Assembly (NCBI RefSeq): GCF_021739025.1
Contig: NZ_JAKKOT010000007.1
Location: 124,001 to 188,000 of the forward strand
Direction: 5' to 3'
Source: Gordonia liuliyuniae
Lineage (GTDB): Bacteria > Actinomycetota > Actinomycetes > Mycobacteriales > Mycobacteriaceae
DNA: 64,000 nt
The first letter of the stretch is position 1; every line of letters begins with the position of its first letter. This document shows positions 35,829-46,022 of the stretch, piece after piece. The notes under the pieces were generated by a model. That model did not search any database, had not been told where the DNA came from, and was given only the letters and a program-made list of their open reading frames with translations. A program made the translations under genes and the position numbers.

Positions 35829-36661
35829 ACCGCAAACGCGATCAGCACGACTGGCATGACGGTGATCCCGTCGATCTCGGCGCGGTCGGCCATGATGAGG
35901 CGTTCATCAGTGATCTGGCGGTGGGACGTCCCACGCCGGTGTCTGATGACTCGGAGTACCAGCTCGCCGCAATGATCACCGCGTGGCGCACCGATGCGCT
36001 CAGCGCGCCGATCCCCGCGGAGCCGACGCTCGGGCAGATCGACGCGGCCATCGCCGTCCAGACCGGACGCGGTTCGATGTCGCGCCGTCTTCGCATCGTG
36101 TCGGGCGCCGCCGCGATCCTCGCCGTGTTCGGTGCGGGTCTGATGGTGATGTCCGAGGGTGCCGAACCCGGTGACCCGCTGTGGAGCGTCAAGCAGGTCG
36201 TGTTCTCCGAGCAGGCCAAGCAGACGCAGGCTCGGGTGAACGTCGAAGACAACCTCGATGCCGCGAAGGCCGCCTACGAATCGGGCGACGAGCAGATGGG
36301 ACGCACCTACATCGCGCGCGCCGAACTGGAACTCGGTCCGATCGGTGACGCCGACAAGATCGCCGAGTTCCGTAACCGGATCGCCGATCTGCGCCACGAA
36401 GAGGATCCGACGTCCGACGACGACGATCGCGCCACGGTCCTCGAGTCGCAGACGAGCGAGCCCACGGAGCCGACCGACACAGACGAGACGACGTCTCCGT
36501 CGCCGAGCGACGATCCGACCGATTCGTCGACCGAGCCGACTAGCCCGTCGAGTCCGTCCACCTCGCCGTCGCAGCCGACGACGCGGCCGTCAGACACGAC
36601 GTCTCCGCAGCCGTCGCCCCGTCCGACGAGTCCGGCCTCCACCAGCGTCGAAATCAAGTAA
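35825..36661 (+). CDS. rsdA: Anti-sigma-D factor RsdA
   Basis: A 278-residue single-pass protein. The N-terminal cytoplasmic sigma-binding part (1-95, with DLGAVGHDEAFISDLAVGR) is followed by a membrane helix (SGAAAILAVFGAGLMVM), an extracytoplasmic helical domain (AEPGDPLWSVKQVVFSEQAKQ) and a Ser/Thr/Pro-rich acidic tail of about 80 residues. It is coupled to sigD. The layout matches Rv3413c, which is degraded to free SigD. Confidence 0.9.
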   Translation: MNRKRDQHDWHDGDPVDLGAVGHDEAFISDLAVGRPTPVSDDSEYQLAAMITAWRTDALSAPIPAEPTLGQIDAAIAVQTGRGSMSRRLRIVSGAAAILAVFGAGLMVMSEGAEPGDPLWSVKQVVFSEQAKQTQARVNVEDNLDAAKAAYESGDEQMGRTYIARAELELGPIGDADKIAEFRNRIADLRHEEDPTSDDDDRATVLESQTSEPTEPTDTDETTSPSPSDDPTDSSTEPTSPSSPSTSPSQPTTRPSDTTSPQPSPRPTSPASTSVEIK

Positions 36662-36694
36662 GCCCCTGGCTGCCGGCAGGGCCGGGGCAGGGGC
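36662..36694 (+). terminator. sigD-rsdA terminator
   Basis: An outer stem GCCCCTG/CAGGGGC (36662-36668 with 36688-36694) encloses an inner CCGGC/GCCGG stem (36673-36677 with 36681-36685). It begins at the rsdA stop. Confidence 0.75.
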
Positions 36695-36704
36695 ATCACT
36701 TGAG

Positions 36705-36774
36705 CGACAGAACGCTCACGGCGCAGAACGCTCACGGCGCAGAACACTCACGGCGCAGAACACTCAGGGCGCAG
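36705..36774. repeat. 16-bp tandem repeat, 4.4 copies, between convergent genes
   Basis: Units of GCGCAGAACRCTCACG run from 36705 to 36768 (four units, the first slightly divergent) and end with a partial GCGCAG. They lie between the rsdA terminator and the end of the DUF5319 gene. Confidence 0.9.
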
Positions 36775-36784
36775 TCGGGGTGCG

Positions 36785-37174
36785 CTACAACCGCGGTTCG
36801 TTGTATCGGAACACCGCATCGGCGTAGCCGCGGCAGTAGTCCCACGTGACGTAGTCCTCGGGATGCGGGTCGACGGCGGGCTCGTGCGGTCGGACGCTGC
36901 CGTCGCGCAAGAGTTGATTCAGGTTGGCGCGCAGCATGTCCCAGTCGTGGAAGTGGTCCTCGCGGCAGTCTTCGCAGATGACGACGAGGCCGAGGACTCC
37001 GCGGGGTGCGAGTAGACGCTCATAGACGTCGAGGTCGGCGAGATCCTCTTGGACGGCTTCGCGTTCCCCGTCGTCCAGCGGAATGCCCGGGTCGAGGTCC
37101 TCGAGCGCCGCTGCGGGGTCGCTCGGATCGTCGGCGAACGGATCCGGTGGAAGTCCGGGGAATTGGTCATGCAC
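36785..37174 (-). CDS. DUF5319 protein (Rv3412-like)
   Basis: A 129-residue acidic soluble protein starting with the GTG at 37174 (MHDQFPGLPPDPFADDP), preceded by GGTGGA. A conserved block VICEDCREDHFHDWDMLRANL holds two Cys and two His that could bind metal. It ends in a YADAVFRYNEPR motif. Position between sigD and guaB2, on the opposite strand, equals Rv3412. The function is unknown. Confidence 0.85.
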   Translation of the reverse strand: MHDQFPGLPPDPFADDPSDPAAALEDLDPGIPLDDGEREAVQEDLADLDVYERLLAPRGVLGLVVICEDCREDHFHDWDMLRANLNQLLRDGSVRPHEPAVDPHPEDYVTWDYCRGYADAVFRYNEPRL

Positions 37175-37194
37175 GTTTCCACCGTAGCCGATGA

Positions 37195-38751
<1,557 letters not shown>

Positions 38752-38832
38752 CCGTGCTGCCGGTGGTCCGACTCCGTTCGCTGTTCGGCACTCGTCGACG
38801 GCGTGATCCATTCCCTAAGAAAGGGCGCAAAG

Positions 38833-39999
38833 TTGCGTGACCTCGTCGAGTTCGGCATGGGCCGGACGGCTCGTCGTACCTATGAGTTGGAAGACATCTC
38901 GATCGTCCCGTCCCGTCGGACGCGGTCGTCGAAGAACGTGTCGACCGCGTGGCAGATCGATGCGTACCGGTTCGAGTCGCCGATCCTGAACCATCCGACG
39001 GATGCGCTCGGCTCGCCGGAGTCGGTCATCGAGATGGGGCGTCTCGGTGCGCTCGGCGTCCTCAACGGGGAAGGGCTGTGGGCTCGCCACGCGAACCCCG
39101 ACGAGAAGATCGCCGAGCTCGTCGACATCGCCGAGAACGATCCGGATCCCGCGGCGGCCGTCCGACACCTGCAGAAGCTGCATGCAGCACCGGTGAACCC
39201 GGATCTGTTGGCGCAGGTCGTCCGGCAGGTTCGTGACGCGGGCGTGACGACGGCGGTGCGGGTCAGCCCGCAGAACGCTCCGGACCTGGCGCCCGGCATC
39301 ATCGCCGCCGGCGCCGAACTGCTCGTCGTGCACGGCACGATCATCTCGGCCGAGCACGTCATTCTGGTCGACCGCGGGTCGGACGACGGTCTCGTCGCCG
39401 AGCCGTTGAACTTGAAGACCTTCATCTCCGATCTCGACATCCCGGTGATCGCCGGCGCCGTCCACGACCACCGCACCGCGCTGCACTTGATGCGGACCGG
39501 CGCGGCAGGCGTCATCGTCGGCTACGGTTCGGCCGAAGGCGCGACGACCACCGGCGAGGTGTTGGGCATCGGAGTCCCGATGGCCACCGCGATCGCCGAC
39601 GCCGCTGCCGCTCGCCGCGACTACCTCGACGAGACGGGCGGGCGCTACGTCCACGTCATCGCCGACGGCGACATCCACATGTCCGGTGATCTCGCGAAGG
39701 CCATCGCCTGCGGCGCCGACGCCGCCGTCCTCGGCACGCCGTTGGCGTCTGCCGCGTCGGCCCCCGGCCGCGGCTGGTACTGGCCGTCGGCTGCCGCGCA
39801 CCCGAGCACTCCGCGCGGTGCGCTGCTCCAGGTGGCCGAGGAGTCCGAGCGTGCGTCCCTCGACGTCGTCCTCAACGGACCGTCCGACGACCCGGACGGC
39901 CTCCTGAACTTCGTCGGCGGTCTCCGTCGCTCGATGGCGAAGGCGGGCTACTCCGATCTCAAGGAGTTCCAGAAGGTCGGCCTCTCCGTCCGCGGCTGA
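38833..39999 (+). CDS. guaB3: IMP dehydrogenase family protein without CBS domains
   Basis: A 388-residue paralogue of IMPDH. It has an MGRTARRTYELEDISIVPSRRTRSSK N-terminus, no CBS insert, and at the catalytic position a VIVGYGSAEGATTT loop in place of SICTTR, so it lacks the catalytic Cys. These proteins may have GMP-reductase-like or other activity. The TTG at 38833 is placed after AAGAAAGGG and gives the family N-terminus M-R-D-L-V-E; the GTG at 38803 would translate through that ribosome site. It is in an operon-like order with guaB. Confidence 0.85.
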   Translation: MRDLVEFGMGRTARRTYELEDISIVPSRRTRSSKNVSTAWQIDAYRFESPILNHPTDALGSPESVIEMGRLGALGVLNGEGLWARHANPDEKIAELVDIAENDPDPAAAVRHLQKLHAAPVNPDLLAQVVRQVRDAGVTTAVRVSPQNAPDLAPGIIAAGAELLVVHGTIISAEHVILVDRGSDDGLVAEPLNLKTFISDLDIPVIAGAVHDHRTALHLMRTGAAGVIVGYGSAEGATTTGEVLGIGVPMATAIADAAAARRDYLDETGGRYVHVIADGDIHMSGDLAKAIACGADAAVLGTPLASAASAPGRGWYWPSAAAHPSTPRGALLQVAEESERASLDVVLNGPSDDPDGLLNFVGGLRRSMAKAGYSDLKEFQKVGLSVRG

Positions 40000-40062
40000 C
40001 GACCGCAACTTAGCCCACACTTACTTTCGGCACTGTGACAATCGTCATTAGTATGTTCCCTT

Positions 40063-41847
40063 ATGGAGCAGACTGATTTCGACGTCCTCATCATCGGGTC
40101 CGGGTTCGGCGGCAGCGTCAGCGCGTTGCGCTTGGTGGAGAAGGGGTACCGCGTCGGCGTGATCGAGGCGGGCCGACGATTCGAGGACGATCAGTTCGCG
40201 AAGACCAGCTGGCGCCTCAACAAGTGGCTGTGGGCGCCGAAGCTCGGCCTCTACGGTGTGCAGCGCATGCACATGCTCAAGGACGTCCTGATCATGGCGG
40301 GCTCGGGTGTCGGCGGCGGGTCGCTCAACTATGCGAACACCCTGTACAAGCCGGAGAAGCCGTTCTTCACCGACCCGCAGTGGAATCACATCACCGACTG
40401 GGACGCCGAACTGACGCCGCACTACGAGCAGGCCCGTCGCATGCTCGGCGTTGTCACCAATCCGACGTTCACCAACTCCGACGCGGTCATCAAAGCGGTC
40501 GCCGAAGACATGGGTGCCGGCGACACGTTCCGGTCGACCCCGGTCGGCGTGTTCTTCGGTGAGAAGACCGGCGGGCAGGGGCGCGCCGGGCAGACCGTGC
40601 CCGACCCGTACTTCGGTGGTGCCGGCCCCGACCGCACCGCGTGCACCGAGTGCGGCGCATGTATGACGGGCTGCCGCGTCGGCGCCAAGAACACGCTGAT
40701 GAAGAACTACCTCGGTCTCGCCGAGCGCAACGGTGCGACGATCATCGACCGCACCACCGTCGACGGGCTCGTCCGCAACGCCGACGGTTCGTGGTCGGTG
40801 AGCACCCACGGGTCGTCGTCGTGGGGTCCGTTCGGAGCACGCCGCAAGACGTTCCGGTCCGGTCAGGTGATCGTGGCCGCGGGCACCTTCAACACACAGA
40901 AGCTGATGCATGCGGCCAAGGGGTCGACGCTCCCCGAACTGTCCGACTCGGTGGGTGTGCTCACGCGTACCAACTCGGAGTCGATCATGGGCGCGATGGC
41001 CGCGAAGTACGACCCCGCGCGCGACTTCTCCGAGGGCGTCGCGATCACGTCGTCGTTCTTCCCGGAGGAGAACACGCACGTGGAGCCGGTTCGGTACGGC
41101 AAGGGGTCGAACGCGATCGCCTACCTGCAGACGGTGATGACCGAGGGCGGCAGCGTCGCCAACCGGTTCGGGCAGTTCCTTCGGGACGTCATCAAGAACC
41201 CGCTGGTGCTGGTGCGTCTGCTGTATGTGCGCAAGTGGAGCCAGCGGACCGTGATCGCACTCGTCATGCAGAACAGCAACAACTCGTTGACGACATTCGT
41301 GCGCAAGCGCGGCCCGTTCAAGTACGTGACGAGTAAGCAGGGGCACGGGGAGCCGAACCCGACGTGGATCCCGAAGGGCAACGAGGCGACGGCGCGTATC
41401 GCGTCGAAGCTGCCGAGGGGGCTCGCGGGCGGCACGTGGGGCGACGTCTTCAACATGCCGATGACCGCGCACTACCTCGGCGGCTGCGTGATCTCCGACG
41501 ATCCGGCGACCGGCGTCATCGACCCGTACCACCGCGTGTGGAACTACCCGACACTCCATGTCACCGACGGCGCGGCGATCACCGCCAACCTGGGCGTCAA
41601 CCCGTCGCTGTCGATCTGTGCGCAGGCCGAACGCGCGATGTCCCTGTGGCCGAACAAGGGCGAGGACGATGTCCGCCCGGCGCAGGGAGCCGACTACCGC
41701 CGGCTCGACCCGGTCGCGCCGAGCGCGCCGGTCGTCCCGGAGGGTGCTCCCGGTGCGCTTCGCCTGTCGATCACTCCGGTCACCCCAACCATTCCGGTCA
41801 CCCCAACCATTCCGGTCACCCCGACTATTCCGGTCACGAAGGCCTGA
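40063..41847 (+). CDS. choD: GMC oxidoreductase, cholesterol oxidase-like (ChoD)
   Basis: A 594-residue FAD enzyme. The dinucleotide fold is IIGSGFGGSVSALRLVEKG with Glu at IEAGRR. It has GSGVGGGSLNYANTL, an unusual Cys cluster CTECGACMTGCR, and a C-terminal active-site region MTAHYLGGCVISDD and GAAITANLGVNPSLSICAQAERA. It matches Rv3409c. True cholesterol oxidation is doubtful for this clade; another sterol or alcohol is possible. The C-terminus carries a repeat tail (T/I-PVTPT units) absent from the core family. Confidence 0.87.
   Translation: MEQTDFDVLIIGSGFGGSVSALRLVEKGYRVGVIEAGRRFEDDQFAKTSWRLNKWLWAPKLGLYGVQRMHMLKDVLIMAGSGVGGGSLNYANTLYKPEKPFFTDPQWNHITDWDAELTPHYEQARRMLGVVTNPTFTNSDAVIKAVAEDMGAGDTFRSTPVGVFFGEKTGGQGRAGQTVPDPYFGGAGPDRTACTECGACMTGCRVGAKNTLMKNYLGLAERNGATIIDRTTVDGLVRNADGSWSVSTHGSSSWGPFGARRKTFRSGQVIVAAGTFNTQKLMHAAKGSTLPELSDSVGVLTRTNSESIMGAMAAKYDPARDFSEGVAITSSFFPEENTHVEPVRYGKGSNAIAYLQTVMTEGGSVANRFGQFLRDVIKNPLVLVRLLYVRKWSQRTVIALVMQNSNNSLTTFVRKRGPFKYVTSKQGHGEPNPTWIPKGNEATARIASKLPRGLAGGTWGDVFNMPMTAHYLGGCVISDDPATGVIDPYHRVWNYPTLHVTDGAAITANLGVNPSLSICAQAERAMSLWPNKGEDDVRPAQGADYRRLDPVAPSAPVVPEGAPGALRLSITPVTPTIPVTPTIPVTPTIPVTKA
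41791..41838 (+). repeat. 18-bp in-frame tandem repeat in the choD tail
   Basis: Units ATTCCGGTCACCCCAACC (41791-41808) and a near copy (41809-41826) are followed by a partial third unit. Each encodes six residues (IPVTPT), giving a Pro/Thr-rich C-terminal tail that varies easily in length. Confidence 0.9.
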
Positions 41848-41909
41848 ACCTACACCGCTCCGGCGACACGATCGCCTATGGACGGATGCTCGGCCTGTGT
41901 GGTGTAGGT
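41848..41909. terminator. Hairpin between convergent choD and MFS genes
   Basis: ACCTACAC (41848-41855) pairs with GTGTAGGT (41902-41909) around a GC-rich interior that can fold further. It lies directly after the choD stop and 20 bp before the end of the MFS gene, so it may act in both directions. Confidence 0.5.
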
Positions 41910-41928
41910 CTTGTGCGGTGCGCGCAGT

Positions 41929-43437
41929 TCAGCTGATCGCGACGAAGTCTTTCCGCCGGATCAGCGCCATGGCGGCGATGCCGCCGACCACGGCGACGGC
42001 GCCGCTGATGAGGAACAGGTCGTTCAGAGAGTCGGCGAACGACGAGCCGACGGCGTCGCCGATCTCGCCGCGGTACGCCGCAGGCAGGTGGTCGATCACG
42101 GTGGACTGCTGTCCTGCGTTGACGGCTCCGGCCACGGCGGCGGGGTCGACGACGTCGGCGGCCGGGCCTTCGAGTCGGGAGCGGAGTCCGTCGACGATCG
42201 CCGAGCTGAACAGGGTCCCGTAGACGGCGATGCCGACGGCGATCCCGACCTGGCGGAACGTGTTGTTGATGCCGGACGCCATTCCGGACTTGTCGACGGT
42301 GACGACGCCGACGGCGGTGGAGGCGAGCGGCGGGTTCACCAGACCCGCGCCGATACCTGCGACGAGGAAGCCAGGGATCAGATGCGTCCACGAGCTGTCG
42401 GCGTCGAGTCCGGCCATGAGCATCAGTCCGGCGCCGACGAGGATCAGTCCAGGGCCGATCATCCAGCGGGTGGGGATCTTCTCGGTGAGCCGCCCGGCGA
42501 TGGTCGCGACGACCATGGTCGCACCGGAGAACACGAGCAGCCGGAGGCCCGCTTGCAGAGCGGTCAGTCCTAGCTGGTTCTGCAGGTAGAGGACCAGGTA
42601 CATCATCATCGCGAACGCTGACCCGTTCATGCAGAACGCCGCGATCGACCCACCGACGAAGGTGGGGACGCGGAACAGGCTGAGGTCGAACATCGGTTCC
42701 CGGATCCGCCATTCGATGATCCCGAACGCGATGAGCAGGACGGCTGCGATGCCGAAGCACCAGAGGACTTTGGTGTCGGTCCACGAGTGTTCGCCCGCTT
42801 CGGTGAAGCCGAAGACGAGGGCGAAGAGGCCGACGGTGAAGGTGATCATTCCCGCCCAGTCGATGCGGCGGGCGTGCGGCGCCTTCGATTCGCGCATGAA
42901 GAAGAAGGTCATGGCGAGCGCGAGGACACCGAACGGCAGGTTCACGTAGAAGATGCCGCGCCAGCTGATGCCGGTGGTGAGCGCGCCGCCGAGAATCGGG
43001 CCGAGGGCGGTCGCGATACCGGTGACGGCGCCCCAGACGCCGAATGCGATGCCCCGGTCACGTCCGCTGAAATTGGCGGCCAGGATTGCGAGGCTGGTGG
43101 CGAACAGCATCGCGCCGCCGACGCCTTGGGCCGCACGGGATCCGACGAGCATCTCGGCGCTGGTCGCGGCGCCGCACAGTGCCGAGCCTCCGGTGAAGAT
43201 CGTCAGGCCGATCGCGAAAACGAGTCGTCGCCCGAACCGGTCGGCGAGGGAACCCGCGGTCAACAGCAGCGAGGCGAGGGTGAGCGCATAGGCGTCGGTG
43301 ATCCACTGGAGTTGGGTGAAGCTCGCACCCAGGTCGCGTTCGATGTCGGGCAGTGCGACCGTCACGATCGTGACGTCCAGCAGGAGCATGAAGGTGCTGA
43401 TGCAGACGACCACCAGCGTCAACCATTTGCGGTCCAC
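41929..43437 (-). CDS. MFS drug:proton antiporter, DHA2 family
   Basis: A 502-residue transporter with 14 predicted membrane helices, typical of EmrB/QacA-type multidrug exporters. Motif A-like LADRFGRRLVFAIG follows helix 2, motif D1-like LDVTIVTVALPDI lies in helix 1, and motif C-like GPILGGALTTGISWRGIFYVNLPFG in helix 5. The start is the GTG at 43437. No dedicated regulator gene is adjacent. The substrate is unknown. Confidence 0.9.
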   Translation of the reverse strand: MDRKWLTLVVVCISTFMLLLDVTIVTVALPDIERDLGASFTQLQWITDAYALTLASLLLTAGSLADRFGRRLVFAIGLTIFTGGSALCGAATSAEMLVGSRAAQGVGGAMLFATSLAILAANFSGRDRGIAFGVWGAVTGIATALGPILGGALTTGISWRGIFYVNLPFGVLALAMTFFFMRESKAPHARRIDWAGMITFTVGLFALVFGFTEAGEHSWTDTKVLWCFGIAAVLLIAFGIIEWRIREPMFDLSLFRVPTFVGGSIAAFCMNGSAFAMMMYLVLYLQNQLGLTALQAGLRLLVFSGATMVVATIAGRLTEKIPTRWMIGPGLILVGAGLMLMAGLDADSSWTHLIPGFLVAGIGAGLVNPPLASTAVGVVTVDKSGMASGINNTFRQVGIAVGIAVYGTLFSSAIVDGLRSRLEGPAADVVDPAAVAGAVNAGQQSTVIDHLPAAYRGEIGDAVGSSFADSLNDLFLISGAVAVVGGIAAMALIRRKDFVAIS

Positions 43438-43532
43438 TCGGGTTCCCTTCGATTGCGGTGTCTTTAGCAGTCAACCAGGTTGGTGCCCATCGATATTGGT
43501 CGATCGAGCGGAGAGTGGTGCGAAGGGCGCGT

Positions 43533-43604
43533 GCACAACTCTCACAATATGGACCTCGAACCGCCCAATCTGGGGTTCGGCGTCCATATACGTGAGAGTT
43601 GTGC
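43533..43604. terminator. Long composite stem-loop between cysE and the MFS gene
   Basis: A 13-bp arm (43533-43545) pairs perfectly with 43592-43604, continues as 8 bp (43547-43554 with 43582-43589) after a small bulge, and an inner 6-bp stem (43557-43562 with 43574-43579) closes the loop. It lies 7 bp after the cysE stop on the minus strand and upstream of the MFS start. It probably terminates cysK-cysE. Confidence 0.75.
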
Positions 43605-43610
43605 CAGGCC

Positions 43611-44189
43611 TCAGATGTACAACGCCGGATCGGCGTACGGATCGGTCGTCGAAGCGCCGGGTTTGGACGTGGCGGCGAGACCGACGGCGACGTGCCCGGC
43701 GGCGACGTCGCGCACCACGACCGCGTTGGCGCCGACTTTGGCGTCGTCGCCGAGGACGATCGGGCCGAGTACTTTGGCGCCTGCGCCGATGAGGACGCGG
43801 TCGCCGACGGTGGGGTGGCGTTTGCCCTTGTTCATGCTGACGCCGCCGAGGGTTGAGCCGTGGAACATGACGACGTCTTCGCCGATCACGGTGGTCTCGC
43901 CGATGACGACGCCCATCCCGTGGTCGATGAACATCCGCCGCCCGATGCTGGCGCCCGGGTGGATCTCAATGCCGGTGAGGAACCGCGAGAACTGCGAGAG
44001 CAGCCGTGCGGGCAGGCGGAGCAGGCCGCCTGTGTTCCACATCCGGTGTGACACTCGGTGGATCCAGAGTGCGTGGACACCGGGGTAGGCGAGCGCGATC
44101 TCGATGATCGACCGCGCCGCGGGATCCCGCTCCTGAGCGACCAGCAGATCTTCGCGCAGGTCGCTCAGGAGTCGGGACAGCGAGGACAT
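43611..44189 (-). CDS. cysE: Serine O-acetyltransferase
   Basis: A 192-residue enzyme making O-acetylserine from serine and acetyl-CoA. The N-terminal helices ([25 protein letters not shown]) are short as in actinobacteria, followed by the left-handed beta helix of hexapeptide repeats with [16 protein letters not shown] and [16 protein letters not shown]. The ATG at 44189 overlaps the cysK stop by one base (TGATG), so it is coupled to cysK, its pathway partner. Confidence 0.95.
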   Translation of the reverse strand: MSSLSRLLSDLREDLLVAQERDPAARSIIEIALAYPGVHALWIHRVSHRMWNTGGLLRLPARLLSQFSRFLTGIEIHPGASIGRRMFIDHGMGVVIGETTVIGEDVVMFHGSTLGGVSMNKGKRHPTVGDRVLIGAGAKVLGPIVLGDDAKVGANAVVVRDVAAGHVAVGLAATSKPGASTTDPYADPALYI

Positions 44190-45127
44190 CAGTCGACCAG
44201 GCCTTCGAAGAGGGCGGTGGACAGGTACCGCTCGCCGAAGTCGGGGAGGATCACGACGATGGTCTTGCCGGCGAACTCGGGCCGCTTGGCCACCTGGACG
44301 GCCGCCGACAGCGCAGCACCGGACGAGATGCCGACGAGCAGTCCTTCTTCGGTCGCCGCGCGGCGGGCCCACTTGAGCGACTCGTCGATGTTGATGTCGA
44401 TGACCTCGTCGTAGACGTCGCGGTCGAGCACGTCGGGGACGAAGTTGGCGCCGAGGCCCTGGATCTTGTGGGGGCCGGGTGCGCCGCCGTTGAGGATCGC
44501 CGACTCTTCGGGTTCGACGGCGAAGATCTTCACCTCGGGCTTGCGGGACTTGATCACCTGGCCGATGCCGGTGATGGTTCCGCCGGTGCCGATGCCGGAG
44601 ACTACGGCGTCGACGCCGCCGTCGGTGTCGTTCCAGATCTCTTCGGCGGTGGTCTTGCGGTGGATCTCGGCGTTGGCCGGGTTCGCGAACTGGCGGGCGA
44701 GGACGGCGCCGGGACGTTCGGCGGCGACCTTCTCTGCGGCGTTGACGGCGCCTGCCATGCCCTCGGACGGCGGGGTCAGGATGAGTTCGGCGCCGAAGGC
44801 GCGGAGGAGGGCGCGTCGTTCCTTCGACATCGACTCGGGCATCGTCAGGACGACGTTGTAGCCGCGGGCGGCGCCGACCATGGCCAGGGCGATGCCGGTG
44901 TTGCCGCTGGTGGCTTCGACGACGGTGCCGCCTGCGGGGAGTTCACCGGAGGCTTCGGCTGCGTCGATGATGGCGACGCCGATGCGGTCCTTCACCGAGT
45001 TGGTGGGGTTGTAGTACTCGAGCTTGGCGAGGACGGTGGCTTCTGCACCGTCGGTGATGCGGTTGAGGCGGACCAGCGGGGTCCGTCCGATGAGCGCGGT
45101 TGCGTCGTCGAAAACATTGGCAGACAT
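44189..45127 (-). CDS. cysK: O-acetylserine sulfhydrylase (cysteine synthase)
   Basis: A 312-residue PLP enzyme converting O-acetylserine and sulfide to cysteine. PLP Lys46 is in [11 protein letters not shown], the substrate loop is [11 protein letters not shown], and the phosphate loop [12 protein letters not shown]. The ATG at 45127 begins [17 protein letters not shown] and has GGAGT upstream; the longer frame runs through the leader region. It is preceded by a 24-codon leader ORF ending Cys-Arg and two hairpins, suggesting cysteine-dependent attenuation. Confidence 0.95.
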   Translation of the reverse strand: MSANVFDDATALIGRTPLVRLNRITDGAEATVLAKLEYYNPTNSVKDRIGVAIIDAAEASGELPAGGTVVEATSGNTGIALAMVGAARGYNVVLTMPESMSKERRALLRAFGAELILTPPSEGMAGAVNAAEKVAAERPGAVLARQFANPANAEIHRKTTAEEIWNDTDGGVDAVVSGIGTGGTITGIGQVIKSRKPEVKIFAVEPEESAILNGGAPGPHKIQGLGANFVPDVLDRDVYDEVIDINIDESLKWARRAATEEGLLVGISSGAALSAAVQVAKRPEFAGKTIVVILPDFGERYLSTALFEGLVD

Positions 45128-45163
45128 GGCAACTCCTATGTTGCTGAGGATCTGATGGAAAGG

Positions 45164-45184
45164 TCGCGAGAAGAGGTCTCGCGA
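45164..45184 (-). promoter_or_regulatory. Stem-loop in the cysK leader
   Basis: A perfect 8-bp stem (TCGCGAGA 45164-45171 with TCTCGCGA 45177-45184) with a 5-nt loop lies 37 bp upstream of the cysK start. A second, longer pairing in the leader joins GAGCGCC and GGCGCTC close to the end of the leader ORF. These are candidate anti-terminator/terminator or ribosome-access switches. Confidence 0.5.
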
Positions 45185-45258
45185 GAGTTGAGGGGGCTCG
45201 TGAGCGCCGGGCGTGACACGTCGACGCATCGACGAGGCACTGCTGGAGGCCGGGCGCT

Positions 45259-45333
45259 CTACCGACAGTGGTCGGTGAGCAGGTGAACCGTGTGTGCGAA
45301 GAGAGCGAGGGACAGGCGACGGCTGTGGTCCAC
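45259..45333 (-). CDS. Putative cysteine-responsive leader peptide of cysK
   Basis: A 24-codon ORF begins with the GTG at 45333, five bases after a strong GAGGAGG ribosome site (45339-45345), and stops 131 bp before cysK. The peptide begins [12 protein letters not shown] and ends TDHCR: a single Cys followed by Arg at the very end, as in the Cys-Arg-ending putative leader peptides known upstream of sulfur-assimilation genes in Streptomyces and other actinobacteria. Ribosome stalling at the Cys codon when Cys-tRNA is scarce could control cysK-cysE. A TAGACT -10-like box lies upstream at 45386-45391, with only a weak -35. Confidence 0.65.
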   Translation of the reverse strand: MDHSRRLSLALFAHTVHLLTDHCR

Positions 45334-45425
45334 CGTGTCCTCCTCGTGATCGTCGGTCCGTCGGCTGATCAGACAGCCGCTGTTCAGTCTAATCCCGTCC
45401 GCCGGTCCCGTGCAGCCGCGACCCC

Positions 45426-46022
45426 TCAGTCGAGTCCGCGCGCCGCCAAGGTCTCGGCGAATCCGTCGGCGGTGTCCAAGGTCGCGAGGATCGCGGGCGC
45501 GAACAGCACGCGTGGTCCCGGCCGCAGGCCCCGGGCACGTCGGGCCTCGTCGACCCGGGTGAACACTTCGGCGATGAGCGGAATGCTGCGGATGGTGAGG
45601 GCGAACGTCATCGCGATGAGGTCGGTGCGGACGCCGATGCGTGCCAGCGGCGACATCGCCCACGTGAGCGCGGCCAACATGTCGGCGGTCCGGGTGGTCA
45701 GGGTGACGACGGCGGCCAGGCAGACGGAGGCGAGCAGAATGGCACAGACGACGACCGCGTTGCGCCAGTCGGACAGGATCCACTGCAGGACGAAGAGTGC
45801 GATGAGTATCCAGACGACGCCGCGTATCTGTGCCCACACCAGCCGGATCGGCACCCAGGCGAGTGCGAACGACACGATCGCCGCCCCGACCGCGATCCCG
45901 GCCGCCATCGGTGTGCGCACGACGAAGGTCATCGTGATGATCGACGCCGCGAGCAGGAGGAACTTGAGTCCGGCGGGCAGACGGTGAAGCACGGAGCGTC
46001 CGGGGACGTAGACGCCGATCAC
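45426..46022 (-). CDS. bioN: ECF transporter transmembrane component (BioN/EcfT)
   Basis: A 198-residue membrane protein with about five helices and the EcfT coupling motifs DEARRARGLRPG and, at the C-terminus, ETLAARGLD. It couples ATP hydrolysis by the ATPase to the BioY substrate subunit. It overlaps the ATPase gene by 4 bp. The last gene of the bioY-bioM-bioN operon. Confidence 0.88.
   Translation of the reverse strand: MIGVYVPGRSVLHRLPAGLKFLLLAASIITMTFVVRTPMAAGIAVGAAIVSFALAWVPIRLVWAQIRGVVWILIALFVLQWILSDWRNAVVVCAILLASVCLAAVVTLTTRTADMLAALTWAMSPLARIGVRTDLIAMTFALTIRSIPLIAEVFTRVDEARRARGLRPGPRVLFAPAILATLDTADGFAETLAARGLD

Noticed and set aside
36705-36774. Possible CRISPR array
   Set aside because: Contiguous 16-bp units with no unique spacers and no cas genes nearby.
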